Positions 20,811 through 28,419 of a stretch of DNA of 39,433 nucleotides are shown here, in pieces. The stretch lies in contig CAMCXS010000055.1 of the NCBI GenBank assembly GCA_945883495.1, positions 1 to 39,433 on the forward strand, written 5' to 3'. Under the pieces are notes generated by a model that saw nothing but the letters and a program-made list of their open reading frames with translations, was not told the DNA's origin and searched no databases. Source of the DNA: Akkermansia muciniphila (GTDB lineage: Bacteria; Verrucomicrobiota; Verrucomicrobiia; Verrucomicrobiales; DEV007). Made by a program: the position numbers and the translations under genes. The first letter of the stretch is position 1; each line of letters begins with the position of its first letter.

Positions 20811-22051
20811 GCGTTCGGGTCAAGCCCCAGAATCCGGCGTCGCACCAGCTCCATCGCCATCCGCGTGGTCCGCTCCTTGAATCCAAGCCGTTCCGCCGCG
20901 AATTGGTAACGCTTCACGAAGGTTTCCTGATTCCGGCAGGCCACCGCAATGTAGACCGTGCCGACCGGCTTCGACGGCGTGCCTCCTCCCGGACCGGCGA
21001 TTCCGGTCACGGCGACGGCGTAATCCGTCCCGGCGCGTTGCAAGGCTCCTTCCGCCATGGCCTGCGCCACCGGCTCACTGACGGCGCCGTGCTCCGCGAG
21101 CATCGCTTCGGGGACGCCGAGGAGCTCCGTCTTCGCCTCGTTTGCGTAGGTCACGTAGCCCTGCCGGAAAACGGCGGACGAGCCCGGGACGTCGGTCACT
21201 TTGCAGGCGATCATCCCCCCTGTGCAGGACTCGGCGGTGGCCAACCAGAGTTTCCGCTCCGTGAGCAAGCCGACCAGCGTCTCCTCCAAACTGCGACCGT
21301 CGGAGTTGATCAGCTGATCGGGGAAATGCTGACGCACCAACGCCTCGGCCAAATCGAGCCGGTCCGTGGGGCCGATGACGCGTACGTCCACCTCCCCGAG
21401 CCGGGCGCAGTAGCCGATTTCCATGCCGCCGATCTCCAGCAGGTTGGGTTCGAGCACTTCGGCAAGTTGCGATTCCCCCACCCCGATGACGCGGAAATTG
21501 CGAAACGTGGTGACCCGGCCGGTGCCTTCCACCATGGCCTTGAGCCTCGGCAACACCTCGGCTTGGAACATCGGTTTCAACTCACGAGGCGGCCCCGGAA
21601 GGATGAAAAGATGCGGATGTTGGCCCGCTTCCGCCGGGAAATAGAGGCCCGGGGCGGTCCCGAACGGATTGTCGAGCACCACCGCACCGTCCGGCACCAT
21701 GGCCTGGCGGGCATTGCTTTCCGGCATGACCCGGTTGTATCGGGCAAAGATCTTGCGGATGTGCTCCACCAGCGATTCGTCTAGCCGCAACTCGCGTCCC
21801 AACAGCTCCGCGATCACCTCGCGCGTCACGTCATCGCTCGTCGGTCCCAAGCCGCCGGTGATGAGAACCACGTCGGTCCGCGGAAACACCTCTTTGAGCA
21901 GTTCGCCAATGGCGTCGCCGTCGGGGATCGTGGACTGCCGTTGGATCCGGATCCCCAGCGGGAGCAGCTGATCGCCGAAGTAGGCGACGTGGGTGTTCAC
22001 GACTTGCCCGAGCAAGAGCTCCGTGCCGGTATTGACGACTTCGAGGCGCAT
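20807..22051 (-). CDS. cinA: CinA-family nicotinamide-nucleotide amidohydrolase
   Basis: A 414-residue two-domain CinA protein. The N-terminal MoCF/COG1058 domain opens with [21 protein letters not shown] and has [17 protein letters not shown]. The C-terminal CinA domain has [21 protein letters not shown] with the catalytic serine, and [25 protein letters not shown]. The enzyme deamidates nicotinamide mononucleotide in pyridine-nucleotide salvage; a competence or damage link is species-specific. It starts six bases after the dcd stop, and its own stop overlaps the AAA+ A start by four bases, so dcd-cinA-AAA+A-AAA+B looks like one operon. Confidence 0.93.
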   Translation of the reverse strand: MRLEVVNTGTELLLGQVVNTHVAYFGDQLLPLGIRIQRQSTIPDGDAIGELLKEVFPRTDVVLITGGLGPTSDDVTREVIAELLGRELRLDESLVEHIRKIFARYNRVMPESNARQAMVPDGAVVLDNPFGTAPGLYFPAEAGQHPHLFILPGPPRELKPMFQAEVLPRLKAMVEGTGRVTTFRNFRVIGVGESQLAEVLEPNLLEIGGMEIGYCARLGEVDVRVIGPTDRLDLAEALVRQHFPDQLINSDGRSLEETLVGLLTERKLWLATAESCTGGMIACKVTDVPGSSAVFRQGYVTYANEAKTELLGVPEAMLAEHGAVSEPVAQAMAEGALQRAGTDYAVAVTGIAGPGGGTPSKPVGTVYIAVACRNQETFVKRYQFAAERLGFKERTTRMAMELVRRRILGLDPNA

Positions 22052-22057
22052 GAAACT

Positions 22058-22594
22058 TCAGAAACGGTTTTTCCACATCATCGACTCCTGCGGCCGGTCG
22101 GAGCGCTGGTTGTATTTCGCCGATGGCTTGGTGGAATACGGCGTAAGGATCTCCCCCTCGACGCGAAAATAAATGAGCTGTCCGATCGGCATCCCGTAAT
22201 AGACCCGCACCGGTTGCTGCACGGAGATCTCCAGGGTCCAGTGGTTGGAGAAACCGACGTCCCCCTTGCCCGCCGTGGCGTGGATGTCGATCCCGAGCCG
22301 GCCGACGCTCGACTTGCCTTCGAGGAACGGGACGCAATCGAGGGTTTCGGTGTATTCCAAGGTCACGCCGAGATACGTCTGCTGCGGCTCCAGAAGAAAG
22401 CCGTCTTCGCCAATCTCAAAGTGGAAGATCTCGTTGTGCTTCCGGGCGTCGAGCACTGGGTCCTTGTAGGTGGCCAAATAGCGGCCAAGGTGGACATCGT
22501 AGCTGTTGCTGCCCAGACATTCCCGCTGGAATGGCTCGATGACGATGGTGCCCGCCTCGATGGCGGCGAGGATGGCGCTGTCCGAAAGAATCAT
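22058..22594 (-). CDS. dcd: dCTP deaminase
   Basis: Trimeric dUTPase-fold enzyme of 178 residues that supplies dUTP for thymidylate synthesis. Visible motifs are the N-terminal [18 protein letters not shown], the nucleotide-binding [13 protein letters not shown] (93-101), and WTLEI with the catalytic E122. The final [18 protein letters not shown] is close to the typical C-terminal closing segment. I cannot tell the deaminase-only from the bifunctional deaminase-dUTPase form by eye. It is the first gene of the minus-strand operon and is divergent from rpmJ. Confidence 0.93.
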   Translation of the reverse strand: MILSDSAILAAIEAGTIVIEPFQRECLGSNSYDVHLGRYLATYKDPVLDARKHNEIFHFEIGEDGFLLEPQQTYLGVTLEYTETLDCVPFLEGKSSVGRLGIDIHATAGKGDVGFSNHWTLEISVQQPVRVYYGMPIGQLIYFRVEGEILTPYSTKPSAKYNQRSDRPQESMMWKNRF

Positions 22595-22656
22595 GAATGC
22601 GCACTACCCCTTCGCGAATCCGGAACCGGCGTCAAGGCAACCCACGGAAAAATCCC

Positions 22657-22686
22657 TTTACATCCCGGACGAGCCTTCCATATTAC
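22657..22686 (+). promoter_or_regulatory. possible sigma70 promoter of rpmJ
   Basis: TTTACA (22657-22662) and TATTAC (22681-22686) are 18 bases apart, 61 bases before the rpmJ ATG. The -35 matches 5 of 6 and the -10 matches 4 of 6 consensus positions. Confidence 0.4.
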
Positions 22687-22747
22687 GCGTCCCCTCCTTC
22701 GTGGCTTCGGGGAACACACTGCAACGAACCTCTTTTTCGCGCCCGAC

Positions 22748-22912
22748 ATGAAAGTCGCCTCTTCCCTGGGATCCGCCAAGAACCGCCATGCCGATTGCCA
22801 AATCGTCAAGCGCAAGGGCACGATTTACATCATCTGCAAGTCGAACCCCAAGTTCAAGGTTCGTCAGGGCCGCACCAAGGGCACGCGGATGGGCAAAAAG
22901 GGCGTCAGCTGA
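22748..22912 (+). CDS. rpmJ: 50S ribosomal protein L36, type B (YkgO-like)
   Basis: A 54-residue L36. The core [21 protein letters not shown] and RQG matches the second L36 form (E. coli YkgO) rather than the canonical four-ligand zinc ribbon: of the C-C-C-H zinc set, the first C is replaced by H and the last H by F, leaving two cysteines. It thus probably does not hold zinc in the classical way. The C-terminus is extended by [10 protein letters not shown] beyond the usual end. It lies inside a much longer spurious frame; the ATG at 22748 fits the family start MKV. In gammaproteobacteria this form is Zur-repressed; here regulation is unknown. Confidence 0.9.
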   Translation: MKVASSLGSAKNRHADCQIVKRKGTIYIICKSNPKFKVRQGRTKGTRMGKKGVS

Positions 22913-22924
22913 AGCTGAGCGCCC
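22900..22924 (+). terminator. probable terminator hairpin at rpmJ 3' end
   Basis: GGGCG (22900-22904) pairs with CGCCC (22920-22924), and inner CAGCT pairs with AGCTG, around a GA loop. It overlaps the rpmJ stop and is followed by TT then a T-rich TTTGATTGTTTGAT. The U-tract is interrupted, so efficiency is uncertain. Confidence 0.45.
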
Positions 22925-22958
22925 TTCGCGTTTGATTGTTTGATCCACCCGGGCCGCT

Positions 22959-23540
22959 TCAGGCCCGCTCAACCGCCAGAATCTGGCGCAGTGCCTCCAG
23001 GCCCCGGCGCACCCGTGCTTTTACCGTGCCCAACGGCAATTCCAGCCATTCCGAGGCCTCTTTCACCGTCATGTCCCGCTGATACACCAGCTCGATTGCC
23101 TCGCGTTGCTCCGCCGTCAGGTGCACCATCGCCTCCCGGACCCGGACCAGATCATCCTTCCGCTCCAGGTCCGTCAACGCCGTTGGCATCGGCTTGACGA
23201 CTTCGCGCACTTCCCTCTCTTCCCGGAATTCGTCCCGGAGCCGAAAGCGCCGACGGTTCGAGCGCAGACGATCGATCGCCCGGTTGCGCGTCATCGCGTA
23301 AACCCAGGTGGTCGCCTTGCCTTTCCTGCTCTCGAATTGGGGGGCCTTTTCCCAAACGTAGGTGAAGACATCTTGAGTCACCTCGCGGGCATCGTCCGGG
23401 TCATTGAGGACGCGGAACGCCGTGCTGTAGACGAGGCCAGCCAGCCGCGAGTGGAGCTCCTCGAAGCTGGAGCAATCCCGATGAGCAACGGCCTGCAAAA
23501 GGAAATCATCCGAAACAGCAACCTCAGCATCGAGTTTCAT
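22959..23540 (-). CDS. ECF-like RNA polymerase sigma factor
   Basis: A 193-residue sigma70-family protein. Region 2 (about 25-95) includes AFRVLNDPDDAREVTQDVFTYVWEKAPQF and WVYAMTRNRAIDRLRSNRRR. Region 4 (about 135-185) has the helix-turn-helix MTVKEASEWLELPLGTVKARVRRGLEALR. Spacing and the DREV-type acidic patch are typical of ECF factors such as SigK-like ones. No anti-sigma gene is adjacent in this window, so its signal is unknown. It is divergent from xseA over 120 bases of AT-rich DNA containing a long inverted repeat, which is compatible with autoregulation. Confidence 0.9.
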   Translation of the reverse strand: MKLDAEVAVSDDFLLQAVAHRDCSSFEELHSRLAGLVYSTAFRVLNDPDDAREVTQDVFTYVWEKAPQFESRKGKATTWVYAMTRNRAIDRLRSNRRRFRLRDEFREEREVREVVKPMPTALTDLERKDDLVRVREAMVHLTAEQREAIELVYQRDMTVKEASEWLELPLGTVKARVRRGLEALRQILAVERA

Positions 23541-23597
23541 ATTAGGAAATCTGATTTAAAACGCTGAAATCGCAAGATATAAATAAGATTTTCTAAT
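23541..23597. promoter_or_regulatory. 11-bp inverted repeat bracketing the sigma/xseA promoter region
   Basis: ATTAGGAAATC (23541-23551) and GATTTTCTAAT (23587-23597) are inverted copies with ten of eleven positions paired, separated by 35 bases. The left arm abuts the sigma factor ATG, the right arm overlaps the predicted xseA start of transcription. This looks like a pair of binding sites for one regulator controlling both divergent genes. Confidence 0.5.
23555..23583 (+). promoter_or_regulatory. predicted sigma70 promoter of xseA
   Basis: TTTAAA (23555-23560, 4 of 6) and TATAAA (23578-23583, 5 of 6) have an ideal 17-base spacer. The predicted start is near 23590, about 70 bases before the xseA ATG. 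The AT-rich setting in an otherwise GC-rich window supports it. Confidence 0.55.
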
Positions 23598-23660
23598 TCA
23601 TGCAGGGCGTGGCGCAAACAGTTGAGGACAGCCCTTGGCGCGCATGTTAGCTTGTTCTCC

Positions 23661-25025
23661 ATGCCAGCTCTGGTCTCCACCCGCGATGCCCTCACCGTCA
23701 GCGAGTTGACGCGGCGGATCCGTCAAGCTCTCGAAAGCGGAATCGGCCGGGTTTGGGTGGAAGGAGAAATCAGCAACCTGCGGCAGCAGAACTCCGGTCA
23801 CCAGTATTTCAGCCTCAAAGACGCCGACGCCCAGATCCGCTGCGTTTTGTTCCGCGGGCAAAACCGGGACCAAGCGCCGCTCCGCGACGGGATGCAGGTG
23901 CAAATCCAAGGCGATCTCTCCGTCTTCGAAGCACAGGGACAGTACCAAATCGTCGTCCGGATCGTGCAGCAGAAAGGGGTCGGCGAACTTCAGGCCCGGT
24001 TCGAGGCACTGAAGCGGCGGCTTGATGCGGAGGGGCTCTTCCGGGCCGAGCGCAAACGCAAAATCCCTCGGTTCCCCCGGACCATCGCCCTAGTCACCTC
24101 GCCCACCGGAGCGGCCGTGCGGGACATGCTGCACGTGCTGGCAAGGCGGGCGCCATGGGTGCGCATCATTGTGGCTCCGGTCCGGGTCCAGGGAGACGGT
24201 GCCCATGAAGAAATCGCCGCGATGATCCGGCGCATCAGCGAAGGGACCATTCCCGGACTGCCACCCATCGATACCGTCATCGTGGCCCGGGGCGGCGGGA
24301 GTATTGAGGACCTTTGGAACTTTAATGAAGAGTCCGTGGCCCGGGCGGTGGCCGAGTGCTCGATCCCGGTCATTTCTGGGGTCGGCCACGAGATCGATTT
24401 CACCATCTGCGACTTCGCGGCGGATTTGCGGGCCCCCACGCCGAGCGCGGCGGCGGAAATGGCCGTGCCGGACCAGACGGACTTGGCAAACTACCTGCAC
24501 CGGGCCCACGACCGAATGGAGACCTGCATTCGGTCGCGGATGGAGCAGTCGCGCCGACTTTTGGACTTGGTGTCCCGAAGCGCCGCGTTCCGCGAACCGG
24601 GCCGGATTTTGGCGGAGCGCCAACAACGGCTGGACGATTCCGCGCAACGGATGGAGTCGGCAATCGAAACCCGCCTGCACCGCCTTCGGGATCGGGTAAG
24701 CCACGCCACCCGCTTGGTGGAAATGAGCCGTCCCGACCGGCTTCTGGCCCAGCGTTCCGATTGGCTGCACATGCTGGGAGACCGGCTGAATCAAGCGGTC
24801 CACCGCCGACTGGAAGAACAACGTCAACGCCTCGTCCCACTGGGGAACTTGGTGCGAACTCTCGGTCCAGAATCCGTTTTGAAGCGAGGGTACTCGATGA
24901 CGGTGGACTCCGGCGGGAATGTGGTCAGCTCGGTGTCGGAATTGTCTCGAGGCAGCCGGTTGGTGACGCGGTTGCGCGACGGAGAGGTCGAAAGCGAGGT
25001 GAAGGACGTCAGGCCCGGCACATAA
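23661..25025 (+). CDS. xseA: exodeoxyribonuclease VII large subunit
   Basis: A 454-residue XseA, the catalytic subunit of the single-strand-specific exonuclease VII. An N-terminal OB fold (about 10-105: LTVSELTRRIRQALE, VWVEGEISNLRQ, GHQYFSLKD) precedes the catalytic core with TSPTGAAVRDML, VIVARGGGSIEDLWNFNEE and SGVGHEIDFTICDFAADLRAPTPSAAAE. A long helical region and a C-terminal VLKRGYSMT segment complete it. The ATG at 23661 fits the family; an in-frame TTG at 23622 is less likely. The small subunit gene xseB is not seen in the window. Confidence 0.94.
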   Translation: MPALVSTRDALTVSELTRRIRQALESGIGRVWVEGEISNLRQQNSGHQYFSLKDADAQIRCVLFRGQNRDQAPLRDGMQVQIQGDLSVFEAQGQYQIVVRIVQQKGVGELQARFEALKRRLDAEGLFRAERKRKIPRFPRTIALVTSPTGAAVRDMLHVLARRAPWVRIIVAPVRVQGDGAHEEIAAMIRRISEGTIPGLPPIDTVIVARGGGSIEDLWNFNEESVARAVAECSIPVISGVGHEIDFTICDFAADLRAPTPSAAAEMAVPDQTDLANYLHRAHDRMETCIRSRMEQSRRLLDLVSRSAAFREPGRILAERQQRLDDSAQRMESAIETRLHRLRDRVSHATRLVEMSRPDRLLAQRSDWLHMLGDRLNQAVHRRLEEQRQRLVPLGNLVRTLGPESVLKRGYSMTVDSGGNVVSSVSELSRGSRLVTRLRDGEVESEVKDVRPGT

Positions 25026-25035
25026 CCCCCCCCCC
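25026..25035. repeat. C10 homopolymer after xseA
   Basis: Ten consecutive C follow the xseA TAA directly. Such a tract could slip, but it lies outside coding sequence. Confidence 0.9.
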
Positions 25036-25076
25036 AAGGACCGTCGAGCAATCGAGCAATCAGTCGCAGCGGGCAC

Positions 25077-25115
25077 AAAAAAAAGCCCACGGGCACTGCG
25101 GTCAGCGCCCGTGGG
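25077..25115 (-). terminator. rho-independent terminator of the pseudopilin gene
   Basis: Read on the minus strand: nine-base stem CCCACGGGC (25107-25115 complement) with GCCCGTGGG (25086-25094 complement), inner CTG/CAG pairing, then G and eight T (25077-25084 complement). It lies 36 bases after the pseudopilin stop. Confidence 0.85.
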
Positions 25116-25150
25116 TGAACCCTCAAATCAGGTGATTGGGATCAGCTTGC

Positions 25151-25840
25151 TTATTGAGGAAGCAGAATCGAGTTGCCGTCGAGGTAGGAGGGAAGCAATC
25201 CCCCCGTGACCCGGCCTTCGTCATCTTTCTGACCGGCTTGAAAGATGTCGTCGATGTTGCTGCCCTTGGGTCCACGAACGGTCGCGCCGGGCTGATTGGT
25301 GGTGAGACGCTCAGGACGGACTTGGCCGCCCACATAGCCGACAACCGCCTTGCGTTGATCCAACCAAGGGTGAAACGGTCCGTAACTGCCAGCGGTTTGC
25401 ATTTCATCCGCGATGATCGGCGCTCCAGCTGGGGCGGAAGAGTTCATGCCCGCAACGTAGATGACGCAGTTTTCCACAGGATCCAGGAAGCCATCACCGT
25501 TGGGCGGATTGCTTTTTTGGGGATCATTGGTCTGGTAGTAGAAGATTTCGTCAGCACCAACCCCGGTCTCGAGCATGAGATTCTGGAAGACTTCGGTAGA
25601 GTTACCGAAATCGTTTCCATCTTCGTCCCGGTTCGGGAAGGCACCGTCCCAGTCGAGGGCGTAGAGGTTCAAAGTGGTCAGAATCTGTTTGTAGTTCGAG
25701 ACCGACTTCATCATTTTGGCGCGTGTCGTCACCAGGCTGTAGGCCGGGAACGAGGCACTCGCGAGGATGGCGATAATCGTGATCACGATCATCAGTTCCA
25801 AAAGGCTGAATGCCTTGTTGGACAAGCGGATGGCTTTCAT
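25151..25840 (-). CDS. type IV pilin-like / pseudopilin with prepilin cleavage motif
   Basis: A 229-residue protein with a class III signal: MKAIRLSNKA then FSLLELMIVITIIAILASASFPAY. Cleavage is expected between A10 and F11 (Ala rather than Gly at -1), leaving F1 and E5 of the mature protein as in pseudopilins. A hydrophobic N-terminal helix is followed by a C-terminal globular part rich in G, N and D, ending LPSYLDGNSILLPQ. The ATG at 25840 is preferred because the upstream frame begins at a TTG and does not resemble a signal. No secretion or pilus gene is adjacent, so it may be one of many dispersed Verrucomicrobial pseudopilins. Confidence 0.85.
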   Translation of the reverse strand: MKAIRLSNKAFSLLELMIVITIIAILASASFPAYSLVTTRAKMMKSVSNYKQILTTLNLYALDWDGAFPNRDEDGNDFGNSTEVFQNLMLETGVGADEIFYYQTNDPQKSNPPNGDGFLDPVENCVIYVAGMNSSAPAGAPIIADEMQTAGSYGPFHPWLDQRKAVVGYVGGQVRPERLTTNQPGATVRGPKGSNIDDIFQAGQKDDEGRVTGGLLPSYLDGNSILLPQ

Positions 25841-25962
25841 TTTGTTATGTTGGTTTTGTTTGGTTTGGATCAAGCCAACCGGATTGCCCGGCGGGCTTGG
25901 GTATTACGCGACGCTCGGAATTCGCCCAGCTATCGCAGGGCTGATCCTTTCAAAAACCAACG

Positions 25963-25980
25963 AAAAAGACAAGAATTGTC
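25963..25980 (-). terminator. weak terminator after the DUF151 gene
   Basis: On the minus strand GACAA-TTC-TTGTC (25968-25980) is followed by TTTTT (25963-25967), 28 bases past the DUF151 stop. The five-base stem is short, so this is tentative. Confidence 0.35.
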
Positions 25981-26007
25981 GTTGAGTCGCTGGAGAATTT
26001 TCCAGCT

Positions 26008-26481
26008 TCACTCTGGGGAGCTGTAAGGTCCGTCCTCCGGTCCTCGCTCCTCCATCTTCCGAAGAACCTCGGACATGTCCTCGACCTCATCCCAAACGTT
26101 CCGGGTGATATAAATCGGGGCGTGCTGCTGAATGGCCATCGCCATGCTGTCGCTCGGACGCGCGTCCAGCTCGACGATCTTGCGCTCGTGCAACTCGTTC
26201 TCCGCGCTGATAATGAGGCGGGCGTAATAGACCCCTTCGTTAAACTCGTTGATAATGACCCGCTCCACCTTGGCCCCAAGCGCCAGGAGAATGTCCGCGA
26301 TCAAATCATGCGTCTGCGGCCGCGGCTTCGGAGTTGAACGCATGAACATGGTGATCGCCGCCCCCACGGTTTGGTCCACATAAATGACGAATAGCTTCTC
26401 GTCATTTCCCAGGAACACGGCGCAGCCGCCGCTCGTGGGGAGGACCGCTCGGACTTCAATCTCGAGGACGTCGTTGCTCAT
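26008..26481 (-). CDS. bifunctional nuclease family protein (DUF151)
   Basis: A 157-residue BFN/DUF151 protein. The domain covers about residues 5-125: EIEVRAVLPTSGGCAVFLGNDEKLFVIYVDQTVGAAI, VIINEFNEGVYYARLII, and the signature ARPSDSMAMAIQQHAPIYI. Family members are reported as DNA/RNA nucleases or as regulators; the biochemical role here is open. The acidic C-terminal tail is not conserved. It is 24 bases downstream of the gamma carbonic anhydrase and probably co-transcribed with it and pabB. Confidence 0.9.
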   Translation of the reverse strand: MSNDVLEIEVRAVLPTSGGCAVFLGNDEKLFVIYVDQTVGAAITMFMRSTPKPRPQTHDLIADILLALGAKVERVIINEFNEGVYYARLIISAENELHERKIVELDARPSDSMAMAIQQHAPIYITRNVWDEVEDMSEVLRKMEERGPEDGPYSSPE

Positions 26482-26505
26482 GAATCTTCAACTGATCTTT
26501 ATGGA

Positions 26506-27036
26506 CTACTTCAAATCCCGTTTCAAATACTCACTCACCGTAGCCACGTACCGCAGCGCCCAATTGCGAATGTCCGCCTGCTCGGCTTCGCTCAACGTCC
26601 GCACCACTTTGCCCGGTGCACCGAGCACTAGCGATCCAGGGGGCACCAAGGTCCCGCCGGTCACCACCGCTCCCGCGCCAACGATGCTTCGCGTCCCGAT
26701 CACGGCGCCATCCATCACAATCGCCCCCATGCCGATGAGGACCTCGTCCTCCACGGTGCAGGCGTGCAACAAGGCCCGATGGCCCACGGTGACCCAATCC
26801 CCCACCACGGCTCCGAACCGATCCGCTACATGCACAATGGTTCCGTCCTGGAGATTGCTGTTCGCCCCGATCTGGATGCGGTTGATGTCCCCGCGCAAGA
26901 CGCATTGATACCAAATGCTCGACTGATCCCCCACGGTCACGTCCCCGAGGACATCGGCCGACGCGGCGACGAAAGCGGACGCGGACACCTGGGGCGACCG
27001 GTCAAGGAATGCGTACGACTGGGGCCGGGGTGCCAT
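26506..27036 (-). CDS. gamma carbonic anhydrase-like hexapeptide-repeat protein
   Basis: A 176-residue left-handed beta-helix protein of the YrdA/PaaY/gamma-CA group. Hexapeptide-type turns are visible (VLGDVTVGDQSSIWYQCVLRGD, IGANSNLQDGTIVHV, VGHRALLHACTVEDEVLIGMGAIVMDG). The three metal histidines are in TIVHV, VGHRA and LLHAC. It ends in the usual LVLGAPGKVVRTLSEAE. Carbonic anhydrase activity is not certain in this group. The ATG at 27036 lies inside the 3' end of pabB, a 35-base overlap, which implies coupled expression. Confidence 0.88.
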   Translation of the reverse strand: MAPRPQSYAFLDRSPQVSASAFVAASADVLGDVTVGDQSSIWYQCVLRGDINRIQIGANSNLQDGTIVHVADRFGAVVGDWVTVGHRALLHACTVEDEVLIGMGAIVMDGAVIGTRSIVGAGAVVTGGTLVPPGSLVLGAPGKVVRTLSEAEQADIRNWALRYVATVSEYLKRDLK

Positions 27037-28339
27037 GCGGAATCGTAACCTGAGACGCTTCCCCGCCCATCGCAAAGAAATCCTGTCGTTTTTCCCACTC
27101 GTTCAAGGCCTTGCGCAAGCCCCGTCCTTTGTGAAGGGTTTCCTCGTACTCCGCTGCCGGGTCCGAGTCCGCCACGATGCCCGCCCCCACTTGGTACGCA
27201 AGCTTTCCTCCAGAAATCACGGCGGTGCGGATCGCGATGTTGAATTGGCTCTCGCCATTGGCCCCGAGATAACCGATCGCCCCGGTGTAAGGTCCCCGTG
27301 GTCCATTCTCCAATTCCGCGATAATCTCCATGGCGCGTCGCTTCGGCGCCCCGGTGATCGACCCGCCGGGAAAACAGGCTTCCAAGGCAGCGAGGTGATC
27401 CACTTCCGCCCGCAGCCGCCCGCGGACGGTGGACACTAGGTGAAAGACCTGCTGAAACCGCTCCAAACGGGCCAACTCCGTGACCTCAATGCTCCCAAAC
27501 TCGCAAACTTGGCCCAGATCGTTTCGCTCCAAGTCCGTGATCATCACCAACTCGGCGATCTCTTTGGCCGAAGACACCAACTCCGACGCCGAACGCTCAT
27601 CCCGGGCCGGGTCCGCAAAGCGAGGGCGGGTTCCCTTGATCGGACGGGTCACGGCATCCCGGCCCGACATCTGGAGGAACTGCTCCGGTGACGAAGAGAG
27701 GATTTCGCGGTCGCCAAACTTCAAAAACGCCGCGTAGGGGGCTGGAGACACTTCCCGGAGAGCCAAATACAGGCCATAGCTGGAAACCCCAGCCGGCCAA
27801 TCCGCCGAGAATCGTTGCGCCAGATTCACCTGGTAAATGTCACCAGCCGCGATGTAGTCCAGGGCACGCCGTACCCTCCACAGATATTCTTCCCGGGTGA
27901 TCTCCGCCTCAGCCCGGAGCTGGGCCAGGCCCGCAAACTCGCGCCCAACCGGCGGCCGGCTGGGAAGCCTTCGCGCCAAGCCCCCCGGATCCTGCCACTC
28001 CCCGGTGCGGTGATGATACACGAGCAGTGCGGGATAAAGGCCAAACTCAGCTTCCCCCTCATAGGAGACCATCCCGATCGCGGCGCCGCCAGCCAACGAG
28101 CCGCCTTTTCCCGCCTCAGGACGCGAACGAAGCCACTCGCGCACTTCCTCCAACTCTCCGATCCGGCCTCGGACGATCGCCTCGGGGCCAAACCCGATCA
28201 CGGAGACAGAATCTTCACCCGCCATCGCGGAATCGAGGAAAACCGCACCAGGCAGTTCCGACACCCGTGCGAAAAGCTCCGCTGGCGTCTCGTTGAGCCG
28301 GTGAAGAGGGCGCGCGGGATGGTCGAGACCAGGGTCCAT
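27002..28339 (-). CDS. pabB: aminodeoxychorismate synthase component I PabB
   Basis: Chorismate-binding enzyme of about 445 residues that makes 4-amino-4-deoxychorismate for folate. The motif TRPIKGTRPR has the lysine typical of PabB, where anthranilate synthase (TrpE) usually has PIAGT. Other landmarks are IYQVNLAQRF, FGDREILSSSPEQF, ERNDLGQVCEFGSIEV, PGGSITGAPKRRAMEIIAELE and GAGIVADSDPAAEYEETLHKG. The ATG at 28339 is chosen: the frame is open further upstream to 28531 but runs into the neighbouring gene and is not protein-like. No pabA or pabC is visible nearby. Confidence 0.88.
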   Translation of the reverse strand: MDPGLDHPARPLHRLNETPAELFARVSELPGAVFLDSAMAGEDSVSVIGFGPEAIVRGRIGELEEVREWLRSRPEAGKGGSLAGGAAIGMVSYEGEAEFGLYPALLVYHHRTGEWQDPGGLARRLPSRPPVGREFAGLAQLRAEAEITREEYLWRVRRALDYIAAGDIYQVNLAQRFSADWPAGVSSYGLYLALREVSPAPYAAFLKFGDREILSSSPEQFLQMSGRDAVTRPIKGTRPRFADPARDERSASELVSSAKEIAELVMITDLERNDLGQVCEFGSIEVTELARLERFQQVFHLVSTVRGRLRAEVDHLAALEACFPGGSITGAPKRRAMEIIAELENGPRGPYTGAIGYLGANGESQFNIAIRTAVISGGKLAYQVGAGIVADSDPAAEYEETLHKGRGLRKALNEWEKRQDFFAMGGEASQVTIPHGTPAPVVRIP

Positions 28340-28419
28340 GTTCGCAGCAGTGGACGAGAGCGGAGGGTCAGCATCGTCCGCCTTTTCCGCCCTGTCCAGC
28401 AGCCAACGGCGTTCCCCCG

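Noticed and set aside
21941-22912. A 323-residue frame that ends with L36
   Set aside because: The first 269 codons are antisense to cinA and dcd; only the last 54 are a real protein, reported as rpmJ.
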